In this document: positions 42,763 to 50,498 of the stretch, piece after piece | Layout: each line of letters opens with the position of its first letter | Position numbering within the stretch: position 1 is the first letter of the stretch | NCBI GenBank assembly: GCA_947577065.1 | Contig: CANPTT010000004.1 | Location: forward strand, 1-64,000 | Reading direction: 5' to 3' | Source of the DNA: an uncultured Pseudoflavonifractor sp. | Lineage (GTDB): Bacteria > Bacillota > Clostridia > Oscillospirales > Oscillospiraceae | DNA: 64,000 nt | The notes under the pieces: model-generated | What the model saw: only the letters and a program-made list of their open reading frames with translations | Told to the model about the DNA's origin: nothing | The model's database searches: none | Made by a program: the position numbers and the translations under genes

Positions 42763-44472
42763 TTAGTCCAACAGGAATTGGGTGACGGGCGCTCCGGCGG
42801 GGATCATGGGGTGGACCATGGCGTCCTTGTCGATGAGGCACTCGATCACATAGGGCCCCTTGCTCTCCACCGCTTTGCGAAGCTCTACCTCGAACTCCTC
42901 CTGGTGGGCGGCGCGGCCGCCGGGGATGCCGTAGGCTTCCGCCAATTTCACAAAGTCGGGGCCCCGGTCCAGGTCGGTCTGGGAGTAGCGCTCCCCGTAG
43001 ATCAGGTGCTGCCACTGGCGGACCATGCCCAGGGTGTGGTTATTGAAGATGACCACGATGACGGGGATGTTGTAGTGCTGGAGGGTGGCAAGCTCGTTGC
43101 AGTTCATGCGGAAGCCGCCGTCCCCCACGCAGGCCACCACCGGCACGCCGGGGTTGCCCATACTGGCTCCCATGGCGGCGCCCACGCCGAAGCCCATGGT
43201 GCCGAAGCCCCCGGAGGTGACGAGCTGGCCGGGGCGGGAGAAGTGGTAGTACTGGGCCGACCACATCTGGTGCTGGCCCACGTCGGTGGCGATGATGGCC
43301 TGGCCGTCGGTGACGACCTGAATGGTCTCCAGGATCTCGTGGGGGTGGAGGATGTCGTCCTTCTTGAGAGGCACCTCGGGGTGGGAGAAGACCCACTTTT
43401 TCCACTCGGGATAGTCGTGCTGGGGCAGCTTTTCGTTGAGGAGCTGGAGCACCCTGCGGGCGTCCCCGATGATGTGATGGTCGGTTTTCACGTTTTTGTC
43501 GATCTCCGCCCGGTCAATGTCGATCTGGACCACCTTGGCCTGCTGGGCGAAGAGGGAGGGATCGGTGGCCACCCGGTCGGAGAACCGGCAGCCTACGGCG
43601 ATGAGCAGGTCGCACTCGGCGCTGGCGTAGTTGGAGGCGTGGGAGCCATGCATGCCGATCATGCCGGTAAAGAGGGGGTGGTTCCCCGGCAGGGCGCCGC
43701 CCCCCATGATGGTGGAGGCCACAGGGGCGTTCAGGGTCTCCACGAACTTGCGGAACTCAGGCACCGCCCCCTTGGAGCGGATAACGCCGCCCCCCACCAG
43801 GATCAGGGGCTTTTGGGCGGCCTCGATCATGCTCAGGAGCTTGGCGATGTCCCCCAGGTCGGGCTCGGGGGTCTTGAGATCGTGACTGGAGCGGCGGAGC
43901 ATGGCTCCCAGACGGCCGTGGGAGGCGTGCTGCTCTACGGGGAGGTACTCATAGTTTGCCTCGGCGGCGGTGATGTTCTTGACGATGTCGATGAGCACCG
44001 GGCCGGGCCGGCCGGAGCGGGCGATGGCGAAGGCCTCCCGGATGATGTCGGCAAGCTGGGTGGGGTCCTTCACCAGGTAGTTGCACTTGGTGATGGGCAT
44101 GGTGATGCCGGTGATGTCCACCTCCTGGAAGGAGTCCTTGCCGATGAGGTTCTCGCTGACGTTGCAGGTGATGAACACGATGGGGGAGGAGTCCATGTAG
44201 GCGGTGGCGATGCCGGTGGTCAGGTTGGTGGCTCCGGGGCCCGAGGTGGCGAAGCAGACCCCCACCTTTCCAGTGGAGCGGGCGTAGCCGTCGGCGGCGT
44301 GGGAGGCTCCCTGCTCATGGGCGGTGAGGATGTGCTTTATTTTGTCCTTATAGCCGTGGAGCTCCATCTCGTCGTAGACGTTGAGGATGGTGCCGCCAGG
44401 ATAGCCGAAGACGGTGTCCACGCCCTGCTCCAGCAGGCACTCCATGATGATCTGGGCACATTTCATTTTCAT
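42763..44472 (-). CDS. ilvB: acetolactate synthase large subunit
   Basis: IlvB joins two pyruvates, or pyruvate and 2-oxobutanoate, using thiamine diphosphate. The 569-residue protein has GYPGGTILNVYDE and the catalytic Glu in HEQGASHAADGYAR, an FAD-binding middle domain, and the TPP motif GDGGFRMNCNELATL with NNHTLGMVRQWQ. The ATG at 44472 follows AAAGGAGG; the open frame upstream is the T-box leader. It is co-transcribed with ilvN. Confidence 0.97.
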   Translation of the reverse strand: MKMKCAQIIMECLLEQGVDTVFGYPGGTILNVYDEMELHGYKDKIKHILTAHEQGASHAADGYARSTGKVGVCFATSGPGATNLTTGIATAYMDSSPIVFITCNVSENLIGKDSFQEVDITGITMPITKCNYLVKDPTQLADIIREAFAIARSGRPGPVLIDIVKNITAAEANYEYLPVEQHASHGRLGAMLRRSSHDLKTPEPDLGDIAKLLSMIEAAQKPLILVGGGVIRSKGAVPEFRKFVETLNAPVASTIMGGGALPGNHPLFTGMIGMHGSHASNYASAECDLLIAVGCRFSDRVATDPSLFAQQAKVVQIDIDRAEIDKNVKTDHHIIGDARRVLQLLNEKLPQHDYPEWKKWVFSHPEVPLKKDDILHPHEILETIQVVTDGQAIIATDVGQHQMWSAQYYHFSRPGQLVTSGGFGTMGFGVGAAMGASMGNPGVPVVACVGDGGFRMNCNELATLQHYNIPVIVVIFNNHTLGMVRQWQHLIYGERYSQTDLDRGPDFVKLAEAYGIPGGRAAHQEEFEVELRKAVESKGPYVIECLIDKDAMVHPMIPAGAPVTQFLLD

Positions 44473-44516
44473 GCTGTCAGCCTCCTTTGTGATTGCTTGG
44501 GAATATGTGAGAGGGG

Positions 44517-44771
44517 AAAACAAAACGGCTCCGTCCCTATATAGGACGAAGCCGTTCACTCCGTGGTACCACCTAAATTCGCAGAAAACTCCGCGCACTC
44601 TGGGCTTGTAACGGGGCAAACCGTCGCCGCCTACTGAGCCTTTCCGGCTGTTCAGCGGGCCGCTCTCGGGTGACGTTCAGATACCGCCCCTCACGGAAAC
44701 TTCCACCGTCCGTTTCCTCTCTTGGCTTGCGGGGCGGGCTTACTGGCCCGGTCATAGCGTTTGGATTATTG
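44517..44771 (-). promoter_or_regulatory. T-box leader of ilvBN, valine-type specifier
   Basis: The minus-strand RNA has the conserved T-box AGGTGGTACCACGG (44574-44561) followed by a terminator (44556-44522 region) and T-rich tail. In Stem I, the specifier loop reads GAAC-GTC-A (about 44680-44673), opposite an AGTA strand near 44744. GTC is a valine codon. Uncharged tRNA-Val would therefore favour readthrough into ilvBN. The T-box is certain; the exact specifier is from reading the loop by eye. Confidence 0.92.
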
Positions 44772-44777
44772 TCTCAT

Positions 44778-44806
44778 ATGATACTATTTTCCCCGCGCTT
44801 TGTCAA
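44778..44806 (-). promoter_or_regulatory. promoter of the T-box-ilvBN unit
   Basis: Minus-strand TTGACA (44806-44801) and TATCAT (44783-44778), spacing 17. Confidence 0.87.
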
Positions 44807-44835
44807 TGAAAAAAAGGTGGAAGAGACTGGACTTT

Positions 44836-44861
44836 TTCGACAAAATACACTATGATATAAT
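44836..44861 (+). promoter_or_regulatory. promoter region of the second rnf operon with a Spo0A-box match
   Basis: TATAAT (44856-44861), or the overlapping TATGAT (44851-44856) with TGGACT 17 bases upstream, gives a plausible -10. TTCGACA at 44836-44842 is the exact reverse complement of the Spo0A consensus TGTCGAA and lies at the -35 position. Regulation by Spo0A is only a suggestion from this match. Confidence 0.55.
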
Positions 44862-44912
44862 AGATTTAAAGCGTCCGTCCTTTTGGATGGAGGTATCGAT
44901 TGAGGTGAGGCT

Positions 44913-46292
44913 ATGTTGCATCAATTCTTTGGCGGGGTACGCCCTGTAGAACACAAGGACCTGACTGAGCACAGGGCTGCCGTCCCTCTGCCCGAGGCTC
45001 CGGCCCAAGTGGTTATCCCTATGTCTATGCATATAGGCTCTCCCTGTACCCCCACAGTGGCAGAGGGAGATGAAGTGAAGGTGGGGCAGCTTATCGGTCG
45101 CCCCAATGGTTTGGGAGCTCCCATTCATGCCAGTGTCTCGGGGAAGGTCTCGGCGGTGGAGCCCCGGCCCTATGGCGGAGGCGGCAGGATGTTGTCGGTG
45201 GTCATCGACAACGACTTTCAGGACGCCCCATGCCCGGAACGGAGGCGGCAGAACGGCGTTGGGGATCTGACAGGAGCGGAGATCCTCTCCGTGATAAAGG
45301 ATGCCGGCATTACCGGTATGGGCGGCGCGGGTTTTCCCAGCCATGAGAAATTGTCCGGTGCGGTGGGGAAGGTGGACGCCCTTATTATCAACGGCGCTGA
45401 GTGCGAACCCTATATCACCTCTGACCACAGGCTGATGCTGGAGTGGGGAGAGGCGGTCATCGGCGGGGCGCGGCTGCTGGCCAAAGCGGTGGGGGCCAAG
45501 GGAGCTGTCATTGCTGTGGAGACCAATAAGCCCGACGCCATTGAGAACCTGCGCTCCAAGATAGGGAGCGATGGGGAGATACGGATCCAGCCCCTTCGTG
45601 CACGGTATCCTCAGGGGGCTGAGAAACAGTTGATCCAGGCGTTGACTGGGCGGCAGGTCCCCTCGGGGAAGCTGCCGGTGGACGTGAACTGTCTGGTATG
45701 TAATGTGGCGACCACCGCCGCTGTCTGGGAGGCGGTGACAGAGGGCAAGGCGCTTACCCGACGCCGGGTCACGGTGACAGGAGAGGCGCTGGCCCAGCCC
45801 ATGAATGTCATTGCCCCTATCGGAACGCCGGTCAGTTGGCTCATTAAGCTGGCGGGGGGATTCCAGCAGGAGCCTGGTCGGGTATTGCTGGGTGGGCCTA
45901 TGATGGGGATCTCTCTCTATGATCTGGATGTCCCCATTATGAAATCCACGAACTGCGTACTGTGTCTTGCCCCTGACGAGGTTGCCAAGCATGATCCGGC
46001 CCAGGCATGCATCCGCTGCGGGAAATGTGTGGAGGTATGTCCCATAAAGCTGACGCCTTTGTTTATGCGGATGAATGCGGATAAGCGACGCTGGTCAGAG
46101 GTGGAGGCACTTCATGTGATGGACTGTATTGAATGTGGCTGCTGCAGCTATATCTGCCCGGCCCGGTTACCCTTGGTGCAGATCTTTCGGGCGGCGAAGG
46201 CCGCCATCCGGGAGAGGGCGGCCAAGGCGAGGGAGACATCCCTTCAGGCTGAGGTGGTAGAAGAAAAAGTGGGGGAGGAGGAGACACAGTGA
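44913..46292 (+). CDS. rnfC: Rnf complex NADH-side subunit RnfC (copy 2)
   Basis: This 459-residue RnfC paralogue has the MGGAGFPSHEKL and NGAECEPYITSDH motifs, two cluster motifs (CIRCGKCVEVCP and CIECGCCSYICP), and an N-terminal biotinyl-like barrel (HIGSPCTPTVAEGDEV). Residues about 438-459 are a Glu-rich tail not seen in copy 1. It is the first gene of a plus-strand rnfCDGEAB operon and overlaps rnfD by 4 bases. Sequence divergence from copy 1 is large, so this is not a recent duplication. Confidence 0.95.
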   Translation: MLHQFFGGVRPVEHKDLTEHRAAVPLPEAPAQVVIPMSMHIGSPCTPTVAEGDEVKVGQLIGRPNGLGAPIHASVSGKVSAVEPRPYGGGGRMLSVVIDNDFQDAPCPERRRQNGVGDLTGAEILSVIKDAGITGMGGAGFPSHEKLSGAVGKVDALIINGAECEPYITSDHRLMLEWGEAVIGGARLLAKAVGAKGAVIAVETNKPDAIENLRSKIGSDGEIRIQPLRARYPQGAEKQLIQALTGRQVPSGKLPVDVNCLVCNVATTAAVWEAVTEGKALTRRRVTVTGEALAQPMNVIAPIGTPVSWLIKLAGGFQQEPGRVLLGGPMMGISLYDLDVPIMKSTNCVLCLAPDEVAKHDPAQACIRCGKCVEVCPIKLTPLFMRMNADKRRWSEVEALHVMDCIECGCCSYICPARLPLVQIFRAAKAAIRERAAKARETSLQAEVVEEKVGEEETQ

Positions 46293-47335
46293 AGGAGTAT
46301 GCGGATCTGAAGCTGACGGTGGCGTCCTCTCCCCATGTGGGCTCCCCGGTGGGAACGCGGGCCCTAATGATGGATGTGCTGGTGGCGCTGACGCCCGCTC
46401 TGTGCATGGCGGTGTTCTTCTTTGGCCCTCGAGCCCTGGCTTTGACGGCGGTATCTGTGGTCGGCTGTGAGATTTTTGAGGCGCTGTACCGGATCTTGCT
46501 GAAAAAACCGGTCAGCGGGGGAGACCTGTCCGCAGCTGTCACAGGGGTGCTGCTGGCCTTTGTGTGTCCGGTGACGATTCCCTATTGGACGATCCTGATC
46601 GGGGATTTCTTTGCTATTGTGGTCGTAAAACAGCTTTTTGGCGGCCTGGGGAAGAATTTTCTGAATCCTGCTCTGGCGGGAAGGGCCTTTCTGGCCCTGT
46701 GCTATCTGCCCGAGATGACTGTATGGGTTCGACCGGGCACAAAATTCTGGCTGGGGCTTACCGCCTCGGCGGCCGATGCGGTATCTGCAGCCACGCCCAT
46801 GGCGGATCTTCACAATGGGCTCCTGCCCTGGCTGGGGACTTCGGGAGTGCGGCTTCATGATATGTTCTATGGGAATGTTGGGGGCTGTATGGGAGAGGTA
46901 TCCGCTCTGGCCCTTCTCTTTGGGGGGGGCTATCTGATCCTGCGGGGAGTGATCCATCCCCGGATCCCCACCACCTATCTGGGGACGGTGGCCCTTCTGG
47001 CCTTCCTGTTTCCCAGAGTGGGGAGTGCGGAGGATTGGATGTTGGCCCAGCTCTTAAGCGGTGGGCTTATGTTGGGCGCTTTCTTTATGGCGACGGACTA
47101 TGTGACCAGCCCCTGTACGCCATGGGGCGAGGTGCTCTTTGGCGTGGGATGCGGACTGCTCACTGTGTTTCTCCGGAGCTTTGGCGGAAGCGCTGAGGGA
47201 GTCAGCTATGCGATCCTGCTCATGAACGCCTGTGTCCCCTTGCTGGAAAAATATACTCAGCCCAAGCGATATGGTGCTTCCCGGGGCTGGCAAAGAAAGG
47301 CGAGAAAGGAGGGGGAGCATCATGGAAAAGGATGA
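46289..47335 (+). CDS. rnfD: Rnf complex membrane subunit RnfD (copy 2)
   Basis: The 348-residue protein has about nine spans, the family segment VVKQLFGGLGKNFLNPALAG, and the flavin-attachment motif DAVSAATPM, Thr169 being the likely acceptor. It starts with GTG within the rnfC stop (GTGA overlap) and is about 45 residues longer than copy 1, partly in a basic C-terminal tail. It needs an ApbE; the nearest is in the other rnf operon. Confidence 0.95.
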   Translation: MKEYADLKLTVASSPHVGSPVGTRALMMDVLVALTPALCMAVFFFGPRALALTAVSVVGCEIFEALYRILLKKPVSGGDLSAAVTGVLLAFVCPVTIPYWTILIGDFFAIVVVKQLFGGLGKNFLNPALAGRAFLALCYLPEMTVWVRPGTKFWLGLTASAADAVSAATPMADLHNGLLPWLGTSGVRLHDMFYGNVGGCMGEVSALALLFGGGYLILRGVIHPRIPTTYLGTVALLAFLFPRVGSAEDWMLAQLLSGGLMLGAFFMATDYVTSPCTPWGEVLFGVGCGLLTVFLRSFGGSAEGVSYAILLMNACVPLLEKYTQPKRYGASRGWQRKARKEGEHHGKG

Positions 47336-47960
47336 GCGAAAGGCTGAAAGGAGTCGATTTCCCAAGCTTCCTGAGTTCCCCAGACGGCAGGACGAGCCCC
47401 TTCCCCCGGGGGAAAGGGCGGATATAAGAAACGAAAAAAGTTTTCTTCGTCTCACCGGGATCCTCTGCCTTCTTTGTGCCGTGTGCGGGTTGCTGCTGGG
47501 GCTTGCCAATCTGCTTACCGAGGACCGCATCGCGGAGAACCAGGGGAGCCGGAACATGGGGGTTTTGGAAGAGGTCCTGCCCTATGGCGGCAATTATCAG
47601 GAGATCCGGTATTCCGGCGGGGATCCCACGATCGAAGCGGTCTATGAGGCGCCGGAGGCAGGCTGGGTATTCCAGGTCTCTCCGGCAGGCAGCTTCAGCG
47701 GACGCCTCACTTTGATGGTGGGGGTCGATGTGGATGGAGTGGTGAACGGAGTGGCTGTGACAGACTCCGGGGAGACCGAGGATTTGGGACTTCGGGCGTC
47801 GGAGCCTGAATTCCGAAACCAGTTTACCGGAAAAACCGCCGCAGTCCAACTGGAGGCCGATGGGGGAGATATCGCCGCGATCTCAGGGGCCACCATTACA
47901 TCTCAAGCGGTATGCGCTGCGGTCAATTCCGCGCTGGCGGCGGCAGCGGAACTCGGTTAG
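47322..47960 (+). CDS. rnfG: Rnf complex subunit RnfG (copy 2), single FMN domain
   Basis: The 212-residue protein is of ordinary RnfG length, unlike copy 1. It has a Pro/Glu/Arg-rich cytoplasmic N-terminus (1-40), one membrane span (about 43-64), and one FMN_bind domain ending in SGAT (188-191) with Thr191 as flavin acceptor. The ATG at 47322 follows GGAGGGGG and overlaps rnfD by 14 bases. Confidence 0.94.
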   Translation: MEKDERKAERSRFPKLPEFPRRQDEPLPPGERADIRNEKSFLRLTGILCLLCAVCGLLLGLANLLTEDRIAENQGSRNMGVLEEVLPYGGNYQEIRYSGGDPTIEAVYEAPEAGWVFQVSPAGSFSGRLTLMVGVDVDGVVNGVAVTDSGETEDLGLRASEPEFRNQFTGKTAAVQLEADGGDIAAISGATITSQAVCAAVNSALAAAAELG

Positions 47961-47971
47961 GGGGGACGGAT

Positions 47972-48619
47972 ATGAATGTGGGAAAACAGATCGAAGAGGG
48001 CCTTCTTACCAAAAACCCGGTGGCAGTTCAGCTCCTGGGTCTTTGTACGGCGCTGGCCGTCACCACCAGCCTTCTCAACGGATTGGGCATGGGGCTGTGC
48101 GTACTGGTGGTCCTGACGCTCTCGAATGGGCTTCTCTCCGCGTTGGGGCCCTACCTCCCGGAACGGATCCATATGGTCAGCGCCGTTGTGGTCACGGCGT
48201 CTCTTGGAGGAGTCGCAGACTTGATCGTCCAGGCATTCTTTCCCGATCTGGCGGGGAATCTGGGGCTGTTTTTGCCTCTGATGGCGGTAACCTGCGTCCT
48301 TTTGAGCGGGGCGGGGGTTTACGCTTATGAGAACGGTGTGGCAAGCGCCGTGCTGGAGGGGCTCTGCCGGGGTTTGGGCTATACTTTGGTACTGGTTTTG
48401 GTCGGTGTTATTCGAGAGCTTTTGGGGAAGGGCAGCTTTGGAGAGGGCCTTCTCAATAGTGGCCGGGGCTTTCAGGTTTTTCCTGCCCAGTTTGCCGCGG
48501 GAGGCTTGGTCCATCCGGTGGGCGGCTTTTTGGTGTTGGCCTGTGTTATCGCCGCGGTACAGGGCTTTTTGGCTCGGCCCAAAAAGGCCGCCCGGAGAAA
48601 GGAGACGGTGAGGAGATGA
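47972..48619 (+). CDS. rnfE: Rnf complex membrane subunit RnfE (copy 2)
   Basis: The 215-residue protein has about six spans with the conserved NPVAVQLLGLCTALAVTTS and VTCVLLSGAGVYAYENG segments. The start at 47972 follows GGGGGGA. Its last bases overlap the rnfA start by 4. The C-terminus lacks the Cys-rich tail of copy 1 and ends instead in a basic Lys/Arg stretch. Confidence 0.94.
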   Translation: MNVGKQIEEGLLTKNPVAVQLLGLCTALAVTTSLLNGLGMGLCVLVVLTLSNGLLSALGPYLPERIHMVSAVVVTASLGGVADLIVQAFFPDLAGNLGLFLPLMAVTCVLLSGAGVYAYENGVASAVLEGLCRGLGYTLVLVLVGVIRELLGKGSFGEGLLNSGRGFQVFPAQFAAGGLVHPVGGFLVLACVIAAVQGFLARPKKAARRKETVRR

Positions 48620-49209
48620 ACGGATCATTTGTTTCTCTGCTCAGCATTGCCCTGGGCGCCATATTGGTCGGCAATGTGGTTTTTACCCAGCTTTTGGGAG
48701 CGGGTCCCTTCCTGGGGTCCTCCGGGTCCATGGGAACCGCTGTGAGAATGGGTACTGTGGTCACGCTGGTCATGGGACTTACGTCAGCGGTCTGTTGGCC
48801 CATCAACGAGTATGTTTTGGGCCCTAACGGTCTGAAATACATAGAGTCGGCTGTCTTCTTCCTGACCGCGGTCTTCCTGGTGCAGCTTTTGGATGTGCTT
48901 GTTCAAAAATTGCTTCCGGGCCGAAAGCCCCTTGTGGGGGGCAGACTGCCCCTCGCCGCCAACTGTGCGGTGCTGGGGGTGGTATTTCAGAATGTTCAAA
49001 ATGGAAGCGGCTTTCTCCAGAGCCTGACCTACGCCGTGGCGGGGGGGCTTGGTTTTCTGATGGCTGTTGTTCTCTTTGCCGGCGTTCGGGAACGGATAGA
49101 ATTCGCCGAGTGTCCCAAATCATTTGAGGGTGCTCCCATCGCCTTTGTGGCGGCGGGGCTGTTGACGCTGTGCTTTGCCGGCTTTTCCAGCTTAAATGTC
49201 TTCGGATAA
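48616..49209 (+). CDS. rnfA: Rnf complex membrane subunit RnfA (copy 2)
   Basis: The 197-residue protein has six spans with VGNVVFTQLLGAGPFLGSS near the N-terminus and AANCAVLGVVF in the middle. In copy 1 and in typical RnfA the first segment contains a Cys (LGICPFLG); here it is Ala (LGAGPFLG), so one expected ligand of the intramembrane 2Fe-2S cluster seems to be missing. Otherwise length and layout are normal. Confidence 0.93.
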   Translation: MNGSFVSLLSIALGAILVGNVVFTQLLGAGPFLGSSGSMGTAVRMGTVVTLVMGLTSAVCWPINEYVLGPNGLKYIESAVFFLTAVFLVQLLDVLVQKLLPGRKPLVGGRLPLAANCAVLGVVFQNVQNGSGFLQSLTYAVAGGLGFLMAVVLFAGVRERIEFAECPKSFEGAPIAFVAAGLLTLCFAGFSSLNVFG

Positions 49210-49221
49210 GGGGGAGAGATC

Positions 49222-50328
49222 ATGACCAAGCTATGGATCGGATTGGGGCTTTTGATCGTGATCGGGGCTCTGTTTGCCGCACTTTCGGCCCTGCGGGCCA
49301 AACTGCTCCCGGAGGAAAAACCTTTGGAGGAGATCCCGCTGCCGGAGAAGCCGGAGCTCCTTCGGGCGGTGGTCCACTGTACCGGTGGTGGAGCTGGCTT
49401 TTCCAAGTATAACTATCAAGGGGTCCGAGACTGTCTGGCGGTCTCTCAACTGCCTGGCGGCGGCCCTCTCAGCTGCGATTATGGTTGCTTGGGTATGGGA
49501 ACCTGCGGGGATGTATGTCCTACCCACGCCATCCGGCTCCAGAACGGAGTGGCCGTGGTGGATGGGGAGCGGTGTACGGCCTGCGGTAAATGTGTGGAAG
49601 CCTGTCCCCGGCACATCATCTCTCTGGAGCCGTTCAAGCCTCCGAAGCACATCTTTATCCCGTGCGCTTCCTGTGCGAAGGAGGAGGCGGTGACCGAGAT
49701 CTGCACAGATGGATGCATCCAATGCTCCCTTTGCATCAAGGCTTGTCCCCGAGAGGCGATTTCGCTGGAGGGGGGACGGGTCCGGATCGACGATGAGAAG
49801 TGTGACAACTGTGGGCTGTGTGTCAAAAAATGCCCCCGGCATTTGATCCGGGAGGAGAAGGTGGCGGAGCCCATCCGGATTGCTCCCCCTGAGGAGCCGA
49901 AAAAGTCAAGATCTACGAAAGAGAAGAGAGCAAAGGAACCGAAAAAGAAAAAGGAGCCCAGACAAAAGGAGGAGCTCCGGCTTTCTAAGCTGCGGCCGCT
50001 CCGTGGGCAGGAGACGGAACAAAAGGCTCAGCTCCCGGGCCGAAAGGAGGAACGGGAGCCTGCCGCACCGACTGTGAAACAGGAACCGCCTTCTGCGGTC
50101 CCCGATACGTCGGAGGTTTCCCCGTCTGCCGTGAAAGAGGAGAAGAGCACGCCGGATAGAAAGGCGGAGATGCCGGAGAAAGAGAAGCCGGCGGAGGGAA
50201 CAAAAACCTCGGCGGAGGCCTTTAAGGCATTTGAACAGGCGGTAGCTGCCGTTGACGAGGTCCTGGGGGAGAAAGAAGAGAAAGAGCCCGTCCACACCGA
50301 CCAAACGGAACAGACGAAGGTGGACTAA
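49222..50328 (+). CDS. rnfB: atypical RnfB (copy 2): N-terminal Fe-S domain absent, long charged tail
   Basis: The 368-residue protein has an N-terminal membrane span (about 4-25). It then goes almost directly into the second RnfB section (VVHC...CDYGCLGMGTCGDVCP, residues 51-100). The NCGACGYAGC-type domain present in copy 1 (C49-C75 there) is missing; only about 23 residues lie where copy 1 has about 72. Four ferredoxin-type cysteine groups remain, including CTACGKCVEACP (118-129), CIQCSLCIKACP (165-176) and CDNCGLCVKKCP (194-205). Residues 214-368 are a Lys/Glu/Pro-rich, probably disordered tail. It closes the operon before a terminator. Confidence 0.93.
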   Translation: MTKLWIGLGLLIVIGALFAALSALRAKLLPEEKPLEEIPLPEKPELLRAVVHCTGGGAGFSKYNYQGVRDCLAVSQLPGGGPLSCDYGCLGMGTCGDVCPTHAIRLQNGVAVVDGERCTACGKCVEACPRHIISLEPFKPPKHIFIPCASCAKEEAVTEICTDGCIQCSLCIKACPREAISLEGGRVRIDDEKCDNCGLCVKKCPRHLIREEKVAEPIRIAPPEEPKKSRSTKEKRAKEPKKKKEPRQKEELRLSKLRPLRGQETEQKAQLPGRKEEREPAAPTVKQEPPSAVPDTSEVSPSAVKEEKSTPDRKAEMPEKEKPAEGTKTSAEAFKAFEQAVAAVDEVLGEKEEKEPVHTDQTEQTKVD

Positions 50329-50348
50329 AGAAGAGGGGCGAAAAAGAA

Positions 50349-50388
50349 ATCACCATCTGCGGAAATCTCCGCGGATGGTGATCTTTTT
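50349..50388 (+). terminator. terminator of the second rnf operon
   Basis: Arms ATCACCATC (50349-50357) and GATGGTGAT (50374-50382) with an inner GCGGA/TCCGC stem, then T5. Confidence 0.88.
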
Positions 50389-50451
50389 CGCATAAATGGA
50401 TGGAGAGGTCAATGGATTTCTGCATATTCCTTCTTCGGGAAAGAACGGCAG

Positions 50452-50484
50452 AAAAAAGGCGCATCGTTTTGATGCGCCTTTTTT
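50452..50484. terminator. bidirectional terminator downstream of degV
   Basis: Arms 50452-50465 and 50471-50484 (14 bp) with A6/T6 ends, suitable for the minus-strand degV gene. Confidence 0.88.
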
Positions 50485-50498
50485 CCGCGGAAGATCGC

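Noticed and set aside
42748..44544. 598-codon open frame opposite ilvB
   Set aside because: It is a shadow of the ilvB gene. Its translation has no recognisable domain and no Shine-Dalgarno.
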